The translations under genes were made by a program, and so were the position numbers. A DNA stretch of 64,000 nucleotides from Planctomycetota bacterium (GTDB lineage Bacteria > Planctomycetota > JAJSAM01 > JAJVHW01). Shown here piece after piece: positions 14,437 to 23,189 of the stretch. Positions within the stretch are counted from its first letter, which is position 1, and every line of letters starts with the position of its first letter. The stretch is taken from the NCBI GenBank assembly GCA_024280885.1, contig JAJRPF010000005.1:1-64000 (forward strand), in the 5' to 3' direction. The notes below the pieces were generated by a model. It was not told where the DNA came from. It searched no databases and saw only the letters and a list, made by a program, of their open reading frames with translations.

Positions 14437-17211
14437 TCAGGCGTCCGGTAGGTTGACCTCGACGGACTGGTGACCCGGCGGGCACGGGAAGCGGTACCGG
14501 CGTTCGCCCTTCTCGACGACGATCTCGATCCCCTCGTTCGGGAGGTCTTCGAGCGTGTACGTGCCGTCGTCGTTCTCGCTTCCGCGGGCGTACAGCCGCT
14601 CGCTGCCAATGCGCGCGGCCCAGACGTAGTCGAACTCGCCGCCCGTGACACGAATGACGACGTCGCGCCCCGGCGCGAGCGACACACGTAACGCTTCGCT
14701 CGGAAGATCGACGTCGGTCTCCGTGGACGCGAAGCGTCGCTTCTCCACCTCGATGCGGGCTCGCTCCGAGAGTACGCCGTCGATCGAGAACCGCCCCTCG
14801 CCGTCGGTCCACACGAACACCCCGAGACCTCCGATCGTCGCCGCGGCGTCCCGCAGCATGACACGAGCACGCGCGATGGGGCGTCCGCTCTCGTCACTCA
14901 CGACGCCCGCCAGAGATCGCACGGTGCCGACCACTTCCACGAACTCGATAACGTGCTCCCGCGGTTCGAGCCGGAACTCGCGCCGCGCGCGAAGACCGCC
15001 CGATCGGTCAAACACCTCGACCGTGAACGGCACGTGTGGGTGCATCCCGCCTATTCGCACTGCGCCATCGGTCGGTGAGAACCAGACCTCCGTCCGGTCG
15101 TCGTAGTAGATGGCCGAGCCGGACCCGGAGCCGCCCGCCGCTGCGAACACCTCGTCGTACGTGTGATTCGCGCCGCCGAAGAGCGGTTCGTCGGTTGAGA
15201 GCCGAACACGGAGTCCGGATGCGTCGAAGCCCGCGGGCGTACGGAAACGCAGGCCGAGAAACGTACCCTTGGCGAGGACGACCCGCAACGGCTCCGTCGT
15301 GGATGCCGGCATGCGTACGGTTGTGACGGCGTAGAGCGGCGCCCCGACGCGGAACGAGGTGGCGTCGTCGGAGAGCCGGACGTTCGTGCGGCCTTCTGCA
15401 TCGGTTCGCTCGCCGATCCGCGACCCTCCGTGGAAGACGGCGGCACCTGCGACAGGATCGCCCTCTTCGTCCACGACGATCAGCTTCGCGGCGCGGACGC
15501 CACCCAGCGCGAGGTCGCCGATATCGATGTCTCTACGAATCTGCAACGGGGCGCCGTACGTGCGTACTCCATTGCCTTCGGCGTCCTGAATTTCCAGATC
15601 GAGCGTCACGAATTCGGTGCCCGGAACCGCGATGTCGAAGCGCCCGTCGTCGTCGGTGCGCCGGTGCATCGATCCGTGGAGGAAAGGCGACTCGCTCCGG
15701 TCAGCGCCGGGAGGCGCATTGACTTTCCATTGCAGGATCACCCACGCATCGGCCGACGGTATCCCGTCCGCACTCACCACGCGGCCGGTGATGTGAGGAT
15801 CCCGAACCAGTTCGAGCAAGACGCCGCGATCGCCCAGCGAGACCTCCCAAGCCCGCGCGCCGGCGGCGTCGTGTACGTCTAGATCCACGAGCGAGATGTG
15901 AATTCGGCGCGCATCCGGTAGCCCGGCGAAGACGAACCGCCCGGCTTCGTCGGTCACGTTCGGGATGAAGTACGGACGCACGTGCAGCGCAGTCAGGAGC
16001 GCCTCCCGCGTCGCATCGGAGAGTACACTGCCGTCGTACCACGCGTCCTCGGCCCGCAGTCCGATGCGGAAGCCGGCCGGCGGCGGCATCCCGTTCACAC
16101 GCACGAGGCCTGCGATCTCGTGTCCGCGCGCCACGACGATCTCGGCCGCGGCTGCGCCGGCCGCCATCGACCGGGACGCCGGCGGCACACCGGGAACGAC
16201 GGCGAGCAACCCGACCTCCCCGGTCGGTGTGTCGAAGTTCGCGCGCCCACTGTCGTCGAGGGCGTGCGTCGTCACGCTGCCGTTCTCAAGAGCGACGAGG
16301 AGTGTCGCCCCTTCTATCGATCCGCTGTCGGCGCGTCGCACGGAGACGATCGTGGTCGGCTGCGGCCTGTTGCGCTCCGAGGTGACGTCGGTCGTCTTGC
16401 GCGTCGCGGCGGACTGCTCCTCGCTGACCCGGCGACGCCGCGGGCGCTTCGCGGCGCGATCGGCAGTGCCGTCGTCGTCGCGGGCGACAACATCCGCTGC
16501 AGCGTTCTCCGCGCGGCCCTCCAGCAGGTCGGGTCCGAAGGTGATTCCTGCCAGTAGCAAGGCCGCCGCGGCGGCTCCGATCGCGATCTTCGTGGTGGTG
16601 CCCATGACGGTGACTCCCGCAGCTACGGCGGCCGCCGCAGGCAGCGCATTACCGCTGCCTCGGGGTACCGCCTCGTGAAAAAGAGGGAGGAGCGCCAGGC
16701 GCCAGGCCGCGCGATCGCCGTAGTCCGCGTCGAGCTCGCCGCGCAGTCGGGCGAGCGCACGGCGCGTCCGTGTGCGGACCGTTTCGACCGGCACGCCCAT
16801 CCGCGTCGCGACGTCCCGGGGTGGTAGGTCCTCGAAGAAACGCAGCAGCACGGTCGTGCGATACGGCTCCTCCAGGTCCATCACGGCGCGGGAGACGCGC
16901 TGGTGCGCGTCCGCCTTCGCCACCACCGAGTCGGTGGCCGGGGCATGCGCCGCGACGTCCACATGGGCTTCGCGGTAGCGGCGACGGCTCGCCGAACGAT
17001 CCCGCTGGCGAGCGGCGTTGCGAACCACTGTGGCGAGCCATCCCCGGACCGAACCCGCATGCAGCGGAGGAGACCGGAGGGCGGCGAGCCACGCCTGTTG
17101 CTCCACGTCGTCGGCGCCATCCTCCCCCACCAGCCTTCGGGCGAGCCCACGCATCCACTCGCGGTGGAGCAGGAGGCTCTCGATCGGCACAGGAGACGGA
17201 TTGGCACTCAT
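14437..17211 (-). CDS. ECF sigma factor fused to TM and CnaB-like repeats (3)
   Basis: 924 aa. Sigma region 2 at residues 14-75 (LLHREWMRGLARRLVG, DVEQQAWLAALRSPP), region 4 at 108-160 (LEEPYRTTVLLRFFEDLPP, VPVETVRTRTRRALARLR), membrane helix at 208-226 (KIAIGAAAAALLLAGIT). It continues as a periplasmic part of seven or eight carboxypeptidase-regulatory-like repeats, for example DADGRTNVRL, TDDDGRFDIAV and VSDESGRPIARARVML. The sigma part is closest to fusion 1. Transcribed opposite to fusions 1 and 2. It lies between the solo IS5-like ends at 13545 and 17399, next to a truncated methyltransferase. Start ATG 17211; the ribosome binding site is weak. Confidence 0.87.
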   Translation of the reverse strand: MSANPSPVPIESLLLHREWMRGLARRLVGEDGADDVEQQAWLAALRSPPLHAGSVRGWLATVVRNAARQRDRSASRRRYREAHVDVAAHAPATDSVVAKADAHQRVSRAVMDLEEPYRTTVLLRFFEDLPPRDVATRMGVPVETVRTRTRRALARLRGELDADYGDRAAWRLALLPLFHEAVPRGSGNALPAAAAVAAGVTVMGTTTKIAIGAAAAALLLAGITFGPDLLEGRAENAAADVVARDDDGTADRAAKRPRRRRVSEEQSAATRKTTDVTSERNRPQPTTIVSVRRADSGSIEGATLLVALENGSVTTHALDDSGRANFDTPTGEVGLLAVVPGVPPASRSMAAGAAAAEIVVARGHEIAGLVRVNGMPPPAGFRIGLRAEDAWYDGSVLSDATREALLTALHVRPYFIPNVTDEAGRFVFAGLPDARRIHISLVDLDVHDAAGARAWEVSLGDRGVLLELVRDPHITGRVVSADGIPSADAWVILQWKVNAPPGADRSESPFLHGSMHRRTDDDGRFDIAVPGTEFVTLDLEIQDAEGNGVRTYGAPLQIRRDIDIGDLALGGVRAAKLIVVDEEGDPVAGAAVFHGGSRIGERTDAEGRTNVRLSDDATSFRVGAPLYAVTTVRMPASTTEPLRVVLAKGTFLGLRFRTPAGFDASGLRVRLSTDEPLFGGANHTYDEVFAAAGGSGSGSAIYYDDRTEVWFSPTDGAVRIGGMHPHVPFTVEVFDRSGGLRARREFRLEPREHVIEFVEVVGTVRSLAGVVSDESGRPIARARVMLRDAAATIGGLGVFVWTDGEGRFSIDGVLSERARIEVEKRRFASTETDVDLPSEALRVSLAPGRDVVIRVTGGEFDYVWAARIGSERLYARGSENDDGTYTLEDLPNEGIEIVVEKGERRYRFPCPPGHQSVEVNLPDA
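16603..16618 (-). promoter_or_regulatory. Internal Shine-Dalgarno and in-frame ATG (fusion 3)
   Basis: On the minus strand GGGAGT (16618-16613) is followed after 7 nt by an in-frame ATG at 16605 (codon 203), just before the membrane helix. Geometry is identical to fusions 1 and 2, with a slightly weaker Shine-Dalgarno match. Confidence 0.45.
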
Positions 17212-17374
17212 GACGTTTCCCAGGTAAATCCCGGTCGCTGCAGAATCGGTTCAGGCATTTTCACGGAGATCACACTCTGCGTCGTGCCGCCCTATCGTAC
17301 GACGCGGGACCTCTGGCTCGACATCGGGCACCTCGTCGTGGGCGGCAGGCTCGCCCATGGGGCCTGCGCCGGCC

Positions 17375-17399
17375 GCGAGAGCATTCATGCACCAACGCC
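17375..17399 (-). repeat. Solo IS5-like terminal repeat (right end)
   Basis: Reverse complement starts GGCGTTGGTGCATGAATG and ends CTCGC, matching the copies at 12595, 12704 and 13545. Together with 13545 it encloses sigma fusion 3 and the methyltransferase remnant. It lies 18 bp beyond the stop of the next gene. Confidence 0.55.
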
Positions 17400-17416
17400 G
17401 CGCGCCACCGGGCCGG

Positions 17417-18661
17417 TCACTGCCCGCCGTCGCCGGGAGGTCCGTAGATTACGGGCGTCTTGCCGAACGACCGGATGCGGGCGGCGGTCGCCTCGTCGAG
17501 ATCCAGGTCCTGCAGAAGCGCCTCGAGCAGACTCACGAACTGCCGCGCGCTCGCCACGATGTGCTCGCCCACCATCATGCCCCGCCTCGACAGGGGATCG
17601 AGCGGCGTGTCGAGCAGCGCCTGCGGCACGTTGGCGCTCCACTGCGCGACCAGGTCTCGCGTGGCCTCGTGGAGATCGCCCTCGAGTCGGAAGAGCCGGA
17701 CGACTTGGTCACCCATCTCGGTCGCGAGCTCGCTCCGGTCGGCGAAGCTCCGCGACCCGCCGCGACCGACCCACACCAATGCCTCGTTGAACAGGTCGGC
17801 GGACCTCCTTCCGCGGATGCTCTCCGGACTGAGCGCCTCCGCCTGCGCCGAGGTGAGGACGTCGAACGCCGCGTCGAAGAACGCGCCCTTCAGGTCGGCC
17901 TCGTCGCAGACCTTCGTCAGCTCGAGGACGCTGTCCTCGTAACCGCTGCGCCGCAGATCGTCCCGCCGCAGGTGGTCCGCGCCGATCCTGTCGAGCGTGC
18001 CCTGCTGCTCCTCGTTGAGCGGCATCCCGTGCGCTTCGAGCGTCGCCGCCATGGCGTTCACCATGAACGCCGGATCGGTGAAGGCACCGCTGCGCCCGGA
18101 ACCGGGGACGCCTGCTCGCTCGAGCGTCAGCGCCGCGGTGATGAGGGGGCCGTTGTACTCCTGCAGCTTCCCGGCCACCTCGGGCGACGGATTGTCGCCC
18201 TGCCCCAGCGTCTTGGCGAGCTCGACGAACACGGGCCGCATGCTCGAGATGTTCGTCCCGACGGAGACCCAGTCGATGCCCTTCAGCGCGCCGCCGTGCG
18301 CTTCCTTCGCGAACGCGGGGTACGCTGCGACGCGCGAGCGCCACGCCGGGTCGCTACCGGTCTCCGGCGGCGGCGCGCCCTCGCCCCCGCTCGCCGGTGC
18401 CGCGACGGCCGCCCTCGCGTCGTCGATGTCCTGCCTGGCGATCGCGAGGTCGCGCGCTGTCGCGCGGCCCTGGCGCCGCGCTCCGCGCAGCTCCTTCTCC
18501 AGGCGGGAGACGTCCTCCCAAGGCCGTGTCAGCGCCGCATCGTCCGCATCCGCGGCCTCGTCACCGCCGCCGTCCACCGCGCCCGCCGCCGCGGCCAGCC
18601 AGCCAATCGCCGCGCCGAGGACGAGGCCTCCGATCCATCCAGCCATCGTGTTCGTCGTCAT
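17417..18661 (-). CDS. Membrane-anchored hypothetical protein, 414 aa
   Basis: One N-terminal membrane helix (residues 6-28, MAGWIGGLVLGAAIGWLAAA), an acidic linker, then a short coiled coil at 48-85 (VSRLEKELRGARRQGRATAR). The rest is a helical soluble region with no domain I recognise, ending in GPPGDGGQ. It should face the periplasm. The start is secured by AAGGAGG 7 bases upstream of ATG 18661. The family looks planctomycete-specific, but that is an impression. A 196-bp inverted-repeat element lies 126 bp upstream. Confidence 0.8.
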   Translation of the reverse strand: MTTNTMAGWIGGLVLGAAIGWLAAAAGAVDGGGDEAADADDAALTRPWEDVSRLEKELRGARRQGRATARDLAIARQDIDDARAAVAAPASGGEGAPPPETGSDPAWRSRVAAYPAFAKEAHGGALKGIDWVSVGTNISSMRPVFVELAKTLGQGDNPSPEVAGKLQEYNGPLITAALTLERAGVPGSGRSGAFTDPAFMVNAMAATLEAHGMPLNEEQQGTLDRIGADHLRRDDLRRSGYEDSVLELTKVCDEADLKGAFFDAAFDVLTSAQAEALSPESIRGRRSADLFNEALVWVGRGGSRSFADRSELATEMGDQVVRLFRLEGDLHEATRDLVAQWSANVPQALLDTPLDPLSRRGMMVGEHIVASARQFVSLLEALLQDLDLDEATAARIRSFGKTPVIYGPPGDGGQ

Positions 18662-18786
18662 CTGGGAACCTCCTTACCCTCCCATGACGAAACGCGGCCG
18701 AGTGGTTACAAGAGTGGCCCGGTACGCCAGCGGTTCGGCCACACGCCGCGCTCCTTCCGGCGGGCGTCGCTGTTGCCCGGGGCCTC

Positions 18787-18982
18787 GTGGGAATGTGTGC
18801 CGGGCTCGTTCTTCTCACACTTCGGATCGCACGCGATTTGGCCGAGCATCGCGCAGCGCCACTCTCATCCGGGTGCGCTGACGCGTACTGCCGTCGATGC
18901 CCGCCGCATCGCGCTCCATCGACGGGCGGGCGGCGGTTCTTGGCGAGGGGTGAGAAAGACGAGCCCTGCACAGTATTCCCAT
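18787..18982. mobile_element. Repeat family A, complete copy (196 bp)
   Basis: Inverted ends of about 35 bp: left GTGGGAATGTGTGCCGGGCT (18787 onwards, continuing CGTTCTTCTCAC), right TGAGAAAGACGAGCCCTGCA followed by CAGTATTCCCAT (to 18982). It has the same length and internal sequence as the copy at 28405-28600. No coding capacity, so MITE-like. No clear target duplication. The rest of the 18,662-19,123 gap shows only a short tandem repeat. Confidence 0.7.
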
Positions 18983-18996
18983 GGTTCGGGGCTCGT

Positions 18997-19029
18997 GTGT
19001 GCCCCATGTGTGCCCCATGTGTGCCTTGT
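18997..19029. repeat. 11-bp tandem repeat, three copies
   Basis: GTGTGCCCCAT at 18997-19007 and 19008-19018, then a degenerate third copy to 19029, just right of the family A element. Confidence 0.6.
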
Positions 19030-19123
19030 GAGCCCGCATCCGTCCGTGTGGGCGCGTCAGGGGAAGAATCTCCGGACACGCGGGGCGCCTCCAACGTCGC
19101 CGCGTGTGTGCTAATCTGTACTC

Positions 19124-19354
19124 ATGTCTCATCTACGCGCCCGCGTGCACAATGGCCGCCTCGTCATGGACGAACCGACGGACCTGCCGGAAGGCACGGT
19201 CCTCGAGCTCGTTGCGGACGACGACGGCGATGACTTGGATGATGCCGAGCGTATGGCCCTCCATGCGGCGATCGAGCGTGCGATGGACGCGGCTCGCGCT
19301 GGCCGCGTTCGTCCGGCGGAGGACGTTCTCGCCGACCTGCACGCCGACGGGTGA
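19124..19354 (+). CDS. Antitoxin of a ParE/RelE-type module
   Basis: 76 aa, acidic. The start MSHLRARVHNGRLVMDEPTD forms the short beta hairpin of small AbrB/DUF104-like antitoxins, followed by a DDDGDD linker and a helix (ALHAAIERAMDAARAGRV) that should wrap the toxin. Its stop overlaps the toxin start by 4 bp (GTGA), the usual translational coupling. Antitoxins of this class bind their toxin and often repress the operon; no operator palindrome was identified. TAATCT lies about 10 bp before the ATG and may be a -10 box. Confidence 0.75.
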   Translation: MSHLRARVHNGRLVMDEPTDLPEGTVLELVADDDGDDLDDAERMALHAAIERAMDAARAGRVRPAEDVLADLHADG

Positions 19355-19662
19355 GACGCCGCGTCGTCGTCGCAGAACCGGCGCAACACCACATCCGTGA
19401 AGTCGATCGGTGGTGGCGCAGGAACCGGCTCGCTGCGCCGAACCTCTTCGCACAGGAACTGGCGGCGGCGTTCGAGACGATTTCCACGCACCCGGGTGTG
19501 GGGCGACGCTGCGCGCATCCCACGCAGCGCGGCGTTCGCCGGACTCTGCTGCGCGCGTGCCGGTATCACGTCTACTTCGTCGCGACTGACGACGAGGTCG
19601 TCGTGCTCGCCGTCTGGAACGCCGTCCGCGGGAGTGGCCCGCCGCTTGCCAGACTGCTCTGA
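19351..19662 (+). CDS. ParE/RelE-superfamily toxin
   Basis: 103 aa, basic. Typical RelE/ParE order: VVVAEPAQHHIREVDRWWR (first strand and helix), helix with FAQELAAAFETISTHPGVG, then RRTLLRACRYHVYFVATDD and a final strand VVVLAVWNAVRGSGPP. The Arg in the R..LL.....Y.VYF segment and the C-terminal strand fit this superfamily. ParE members inhibit gyrase and RelE members cleave mRNA; the sequence alone does not decide between them. GTG start at 19351 overlaps the antitoxin stop. Confidence 0.82.
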   Translation: MRRRVVVAEPAQHHIREVDRWWRRNRLAAPNLFAQELAAAFETISTHPGVGRRCAHPTQRGVRRTLLRACRYHVYFVATDDEVVVLAVWNAVRGSGPPLARLL

Positions 19663-19828
19663 GCCCGAACGCGTTCTCGGTATCCGTCGGTAGCCGGTTC
19701 CCCCCAAGCCACAGCGGTCTCGGTACGCTGAGGAGCACGCCCGCGACTGGTCGTTGGCGGCGCTACAACGATCTCGGCGAACGCAAGAGAGGCTGCGGCG
19801 TCTAAGATGTGGACGTAAGGAGGCGACT

Positions 19829-20347
19829 GTGAGGAGACACGCGTGGCTGCTCCCCATCTTGGCGCTGAGCGTCGTGGCATGCGACGGCGCGGCGCCGACT
19901 GCGCGGCGAGACGGTGCGGTCCCCGGTGCTGGCGACGATGCGGTTGCGGAGACGCGGTCCGTCGCGTCGGTCCCGCACACCGTGGCCGTGTCCGTACTCG
20001 TGGGGCTATGGGACGACGGAAAGTTGGGAGAGAACACGAAACTCGACCTGCGTGCCGACGGGAGCGCACACATCGTCTCGTTGGGCGTTGTCCCGGCTAC
20101 GTGGACGTTCGACTCGCGGACGCACCGCGTGACCTTGAGATCTCGGCGACAGGCCGACGGCTCGACGATCGAACAGCACGTCACGTACGCGCCTGGGCTG
20201 GACGTGCTCACCGGGCAGTTTTCCGGGCCGAGCGGACCCGAGCACCGCTTCCGCCGCGCGTCGGAAGAAGCGATCGCTTGGTGGGCCAGAGTACATATGC
20301 GCGTCGAGAGGGATGCTGCAACAGGCGAGGCGACGAGCGATCGATGA
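19829..20347 (+). CDS. Small lipoprotein, 172 aa
   Basis: GTG start preceded by AAGGAGG with a 6-nt spacer. N-terminal RRHAWLLPILALSVVAC is a lipoprotein signal with lipobox LSVVAC, cysteine near residue 18. The mature part contains VGLWDDGKLGENTKLDLRADG and a strand-rich middle (ATWTFDSRTHRVTLRS), suggesting a lipocalin-like or META-like beta domain, but no family is certain. Probably anchored on the periplasmic side. Its stop codon lies inside the first copy of repeat family C (20343-20398). Confidence 0.75.
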   Translation: MRRHAWLLPILALSVVACDGAAPTARRDGAVPGAGDDAVAETRSVASVPHTVAVSVLVGLWDDGKLGENTKLDLRADGSAHIVSLGVVPATWTFDSRTHRVTLRSRRQADGSTIEQHVTYAPGLDVLTGQFSGPSGPEHRFRRASEEAIAWWARVHMRVERDAATGEATSDR

Positions 20348-20398
20348 CGCGCGAGGCCGTGACGTCGAGGATCGTTCAGGCCACGGCTGACGTATGTG
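20343..20398 (+). repeat. Repeat family C, copy 1
   Basis: About 55 bp beginning GATGACGCGCGAGG and ending CCACGGCTGACGT, containing a GCCGTG/CACGGC hairpin. Copy 2 is at 22957-23010. Both follow gene ends in the same orientation; copy 1 even supplies the stop codon of the lipoprotein gene. Confidence 0.6.
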
Positions 20399-20525
20399 CG
20401 TGGGCCGGCAATCCCCTATCCTCCGGAGGCCGTCAGTCTCGCTGCGAGCGCGAAGTCCACGCGTCCCGGCGTGTTCCTCACGAACCGATCGCGCTATCGT
20501 CCGTCTCAAGACGGGGAGGATGCCC

Positions 20526-22904
20526 ATGCGCCGTGCCCTGATCGCTGCCTTCGTGATCGCTCTTGCGTGCGTACCCGCGCAGGCTCAGGACGCCGAGGAG
20601 CCGGTGTACGCCGACAAGCCGGCCTCGTGGTGGGTTCGCGAGGTCGTCGATAACGGCAGGGATCGGGCCGCCCTCGAGGTGGTTCAGAGTATGGGCGCCG
20701 GCGCCGTTCCTGCGCTCACGCGTGAACTGGAGGCGGCGCGCGACGCGAACTCGCGAATGATCTTGCTCCGGCTCCTCCTCCGTACGAAGGCCGCGGCGCG
20801 CCCGGCTCTGCCCGCCGTCCGGCGCTCACTCTCGAGCAACAAGTACTACATAGAGGTGGCGCTCGCGCTCGGCGTGATGAGCGGTGTCGGAGCAGATGCC
20901 GCCCCCGCGATCGACGACGTCCTCCCGCTGCTCCATCACAAGAAGATCACGGTCCGCTGGGCCGCCATTCGCGCGATCTGCAACATGGGCGACGCGGCGG
21001 CGCGGTACGCGCCACGAATCGCTGCCATCCTGGAAGACCCCGACGCCTCGACGCGCGAGGCGGCACTGCTGGGTCTGATGCAGCTCCGCGTCGGCTCGGA
21101 AGACGTACTCGCCAAGATCGATGCGCTCGTCGCGCGGGAGGGCATCGGAGCCATTGCGCTCCGCACCCGCTCTCGTCTCGCCCCGGACGATGACGTGACG
21201 CTGCGGATGCACCTCGCTGCCGCCGACTCGGAGGATGAACGCCTGCAGCAGGAACTGCGCACATCGCTCGGTTACAACCTTCCCGTCGGTCGCGCCCTGT
21301 TGCGCGCTGCGACCGAACTCTCGACGCGGCCCGATCCCACGCTCCAGAGCGAATGCGCGGCCGGGTTGGGGCGCTGGGCACAGGTCAACGAAGCGATCCC
21401 GGACGCATTGCTCGCACTGCTCGCCTCGCCCGAGACCGCCGTGTGCGCGAGAGCCGCGTACGCTCTCCGGACGAACGCGGACGCAGCGCGGGCACACATG
21501 GATCGCGTCGAGCAAGCGTTCGTCGCTGCACCGAACCCGATGACCCTGACGCCGCTCATGCGCGCGCTCGGACCCGACAGCGCGCCGGCGCTCATGCGCG
21601 CAGCAGTCGCGGACTCCGCGCCGCTGCGGCTGGCGGCGTGGCACGCGATCGCGCGCATGCGTGGCGCCGCGCTGACCGCGCCGCCGGACATCTTGCGACG
21701 CGCGCTCCTCGACCTGCGCGTCCCGGCGCAGGAACGCCGACGGCTGCTGCAGACGTTGGACTGGAAGAGCGTGAAAGCGGCTCCCGAGTTTCGCCCTGTC
21801 CTGCTCGACCTCGCGCTCGAAGCGGACTCGTCGATTGCGGAGTCCTCCATCGACATTCTCTGCCGAACCGAGGGCAGCATCGACGGCCTGCTGGTTGTCC
21901 TCGAACGTGACGACACGAACATCGTCACGTTCGCGATCTTGCAGCTCCGGCGGAGTCGTCGCTCGCAGGAGCCGGCCGTCCGCGCGGCGGTGCTACGCGC
22001 CCTCGAGGATCCACGCCTCGACGTGCGGAAGAGCGCATTGTCGGCGACCATCTGGTTCGGCCGCAGAGCAACGGGCGGGCTCATCCCGCGGTTCCGGCGC
22101 GAGCCCGTCGAGTTCCCGCTCACCGCGGCGCAGCGCAGAGCAATCTGGCGCGCGGCCGCAGAGGACCGCGTGCAGGCCCCTCACGCCCTGCGCTACCTCC
22201 TCTTCCCCCAGGGCTCGACGCGCGAGGTCCCCTCCGAGCAACTCGAGTGGCTCATCGCGGAAGAGGGCACGTGGGCATTCGTGCTGGACCGGGCGTCCCG
22301 CGGGGGCCTGATCGGCGACGCGGCGCTGCGTGACCTCACCGCCGCCGCCGACCAGACCGTCGCAATGCGCGCGTCCGGGATCTGGATCCAACGTGGTGGG
22401 GGGAAAGACGTCGTTCTCCCTCGCATTCTCGCTGCGCTGGACAGCGAGGATGACCGGGACCGTCAAGACGCGCTCTTCGCAGTGTCCGTACTCTCCGATG
22501 AAGACGTGGTCAAGATCGGCGGGAAGTTCCTGAAGATCCTGGACGCGCGCGGACTGCTCTCGAGCCCCGGCGTAGTCGGAGTGCTGGTCCGCGTCGCGCC
22601 GTGGGCGCCGGATGCTCGCGACGCTGTACTGGCGCTCGCCGCCGACCCGAACCACCCCGCGCACTCGGCAGCGGCGGGCACCGTGCTGGAGTTCGGAGGC
22701 GCGGGGCACGACGCGTTCCTCAAGTACCTGAACAGCCCCGCGCGGGCCGCGCGCCGCAACGCGCTGGTGAGCCTCATGCAGCACGCGATCAACGGCAACG
22801 CGGCGGTCGGCTTCGCGTACGAGAAGCTCGAGGAGATCGCGACGGGGGACGATCTCGAACTCGCCGGGATCGCGAAAGACGCCCTGAAGCGCCTCCATCG
22901 CTGA
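20526..22904 (+). CDS. Secreted HEAT-repeat protein, 792 aa
   Basis: Signal peptide MRRALIAAFVIALACVPAQA with a likely cleavage before QDAEE. The mature protein is almost entirely HEAT-like helical pairs, for example GAGAVPALTRELEAARDANS, AAPAIDDVLPLLHHKKITVR, AAILEDPDASTREAALLGLM and LEDPRLDVRKSALSATIW, so a scaffold or binding protein in the periplasm. No enzymatic motif seen. ATG 20526 is preferred over 20520 because GGGGAGG then has a 7-nt spacer. It lies between the two copies of repeat C. Confidence 0.85.
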   Translation: MRRALIAAFVIALACVPAQAQDAEEPVYADKPASWWVREVVDNGRDRAALEVVQSMGAGAVPALTRELEAARDANSRMILLRLLLRTKAAARPALPAVRRSLSSNKYYIEVALALGVMSGVGADAAPAIDDVLPLLHHKKITVRWAAIRAICNMGDAAARYAPRIAAILEDPDASTREAALLGLMQLRVGSEDVLAKIDALVAREGIGAIALRTRSRLAPDDDVTLRMHLAAADSEDERLQQELRTSLGYNLPVGRALLRAATELSTRPDPTLQSECAAGLGRWAQVNEAIPDALLALLASPETAVCARAAYALRTNADAARAHMDRVEQAFVAAPNPMTLTPLMRALGPDSAPALMRAAVADSAPLRLAAWHAIARMRGAALTAPPDILRRALLDLRVPAQERRRLLQTLDWKSVKAAPEFRPVLLDLALEADSSIAESSIDILCRTEGSIDGLLVVLERDDTNIVTFAILQLRRSRRSQEPAVRAAVLRALEDPRLDVRKSALSATIWFGRRATGGLIPRFRREPVEFPLTAAQRRAIWRAAAEDRVQAPHALRYLLFPQGSTREVPSEQLEWLIAEEGTWAFVLDRASRGGLIGDAALRDLTAAADQTVAMRASGIWIQRGGGKDVVLPRILAALDSEDDRDRQDALFAVSVLSDEDVVKIGGKFLKILDARGLLSSPGVVGVLVRVAPWAPDARDAVLALAADPNHPAHSAAAGTVLEFGGAGHDAFLKYLNSPARAARRNALVSLMQHAINGNAAVGFAYEKLEEIATGDDLELAGIAKDALKRLHR

Positions 22905-22956
22905 AGACCGTGGACGAAATTCCGCCCGGTCTCTTCGGATGGGTGACCCGCGGATT

Positions 22957-23010
22957 GATGACGCGCGAGGTCGTGACCTCGAGGACGACTGAGGCCACGG
23001 CTGATGTGCT
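22957..23010 (+). repeat. Repeat family C, copy 2
   Basis: Same sequence as 20343-20398 apart from a few substitutions; begins GATGACGCGCGAGG. It directly abuts the left end of the family B element. Confidence 0.6.
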
Positions 23011-23189
23011 GTACCGAGACCGGTGAAGAGCATCACACGGTGTCGTTCGGGAAGACAACGGCGTTCCAGAGTTGGGCGAGGAACCGCAGGTCCATCTCAG
23101 GATGCCCGCTCGAAAGCTGCAGCCCGCGCCCGGGTTGTGCGTCTGGTGGGGGAGCGACACCGTGTGACGATCTTCACCGGTCTCGGTAC
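23011..23189. mobile_element. Repeat family B, complete copy (179 bp)
   Basis: Inverted ends of about 35 bp: left GTACCGAGACCGGTGAAGAG (23011 onwards, continuing CATCACACGGTGTCG), right CGACACCGTGTGACGATCTT continuing CACCGGTCTCGGTAC to 23189. No gene inside. A broken copy is at 32957. The insertion sits exactly where the downstream CnaB-type gene loses its 5' part. Confidence 0.7.
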
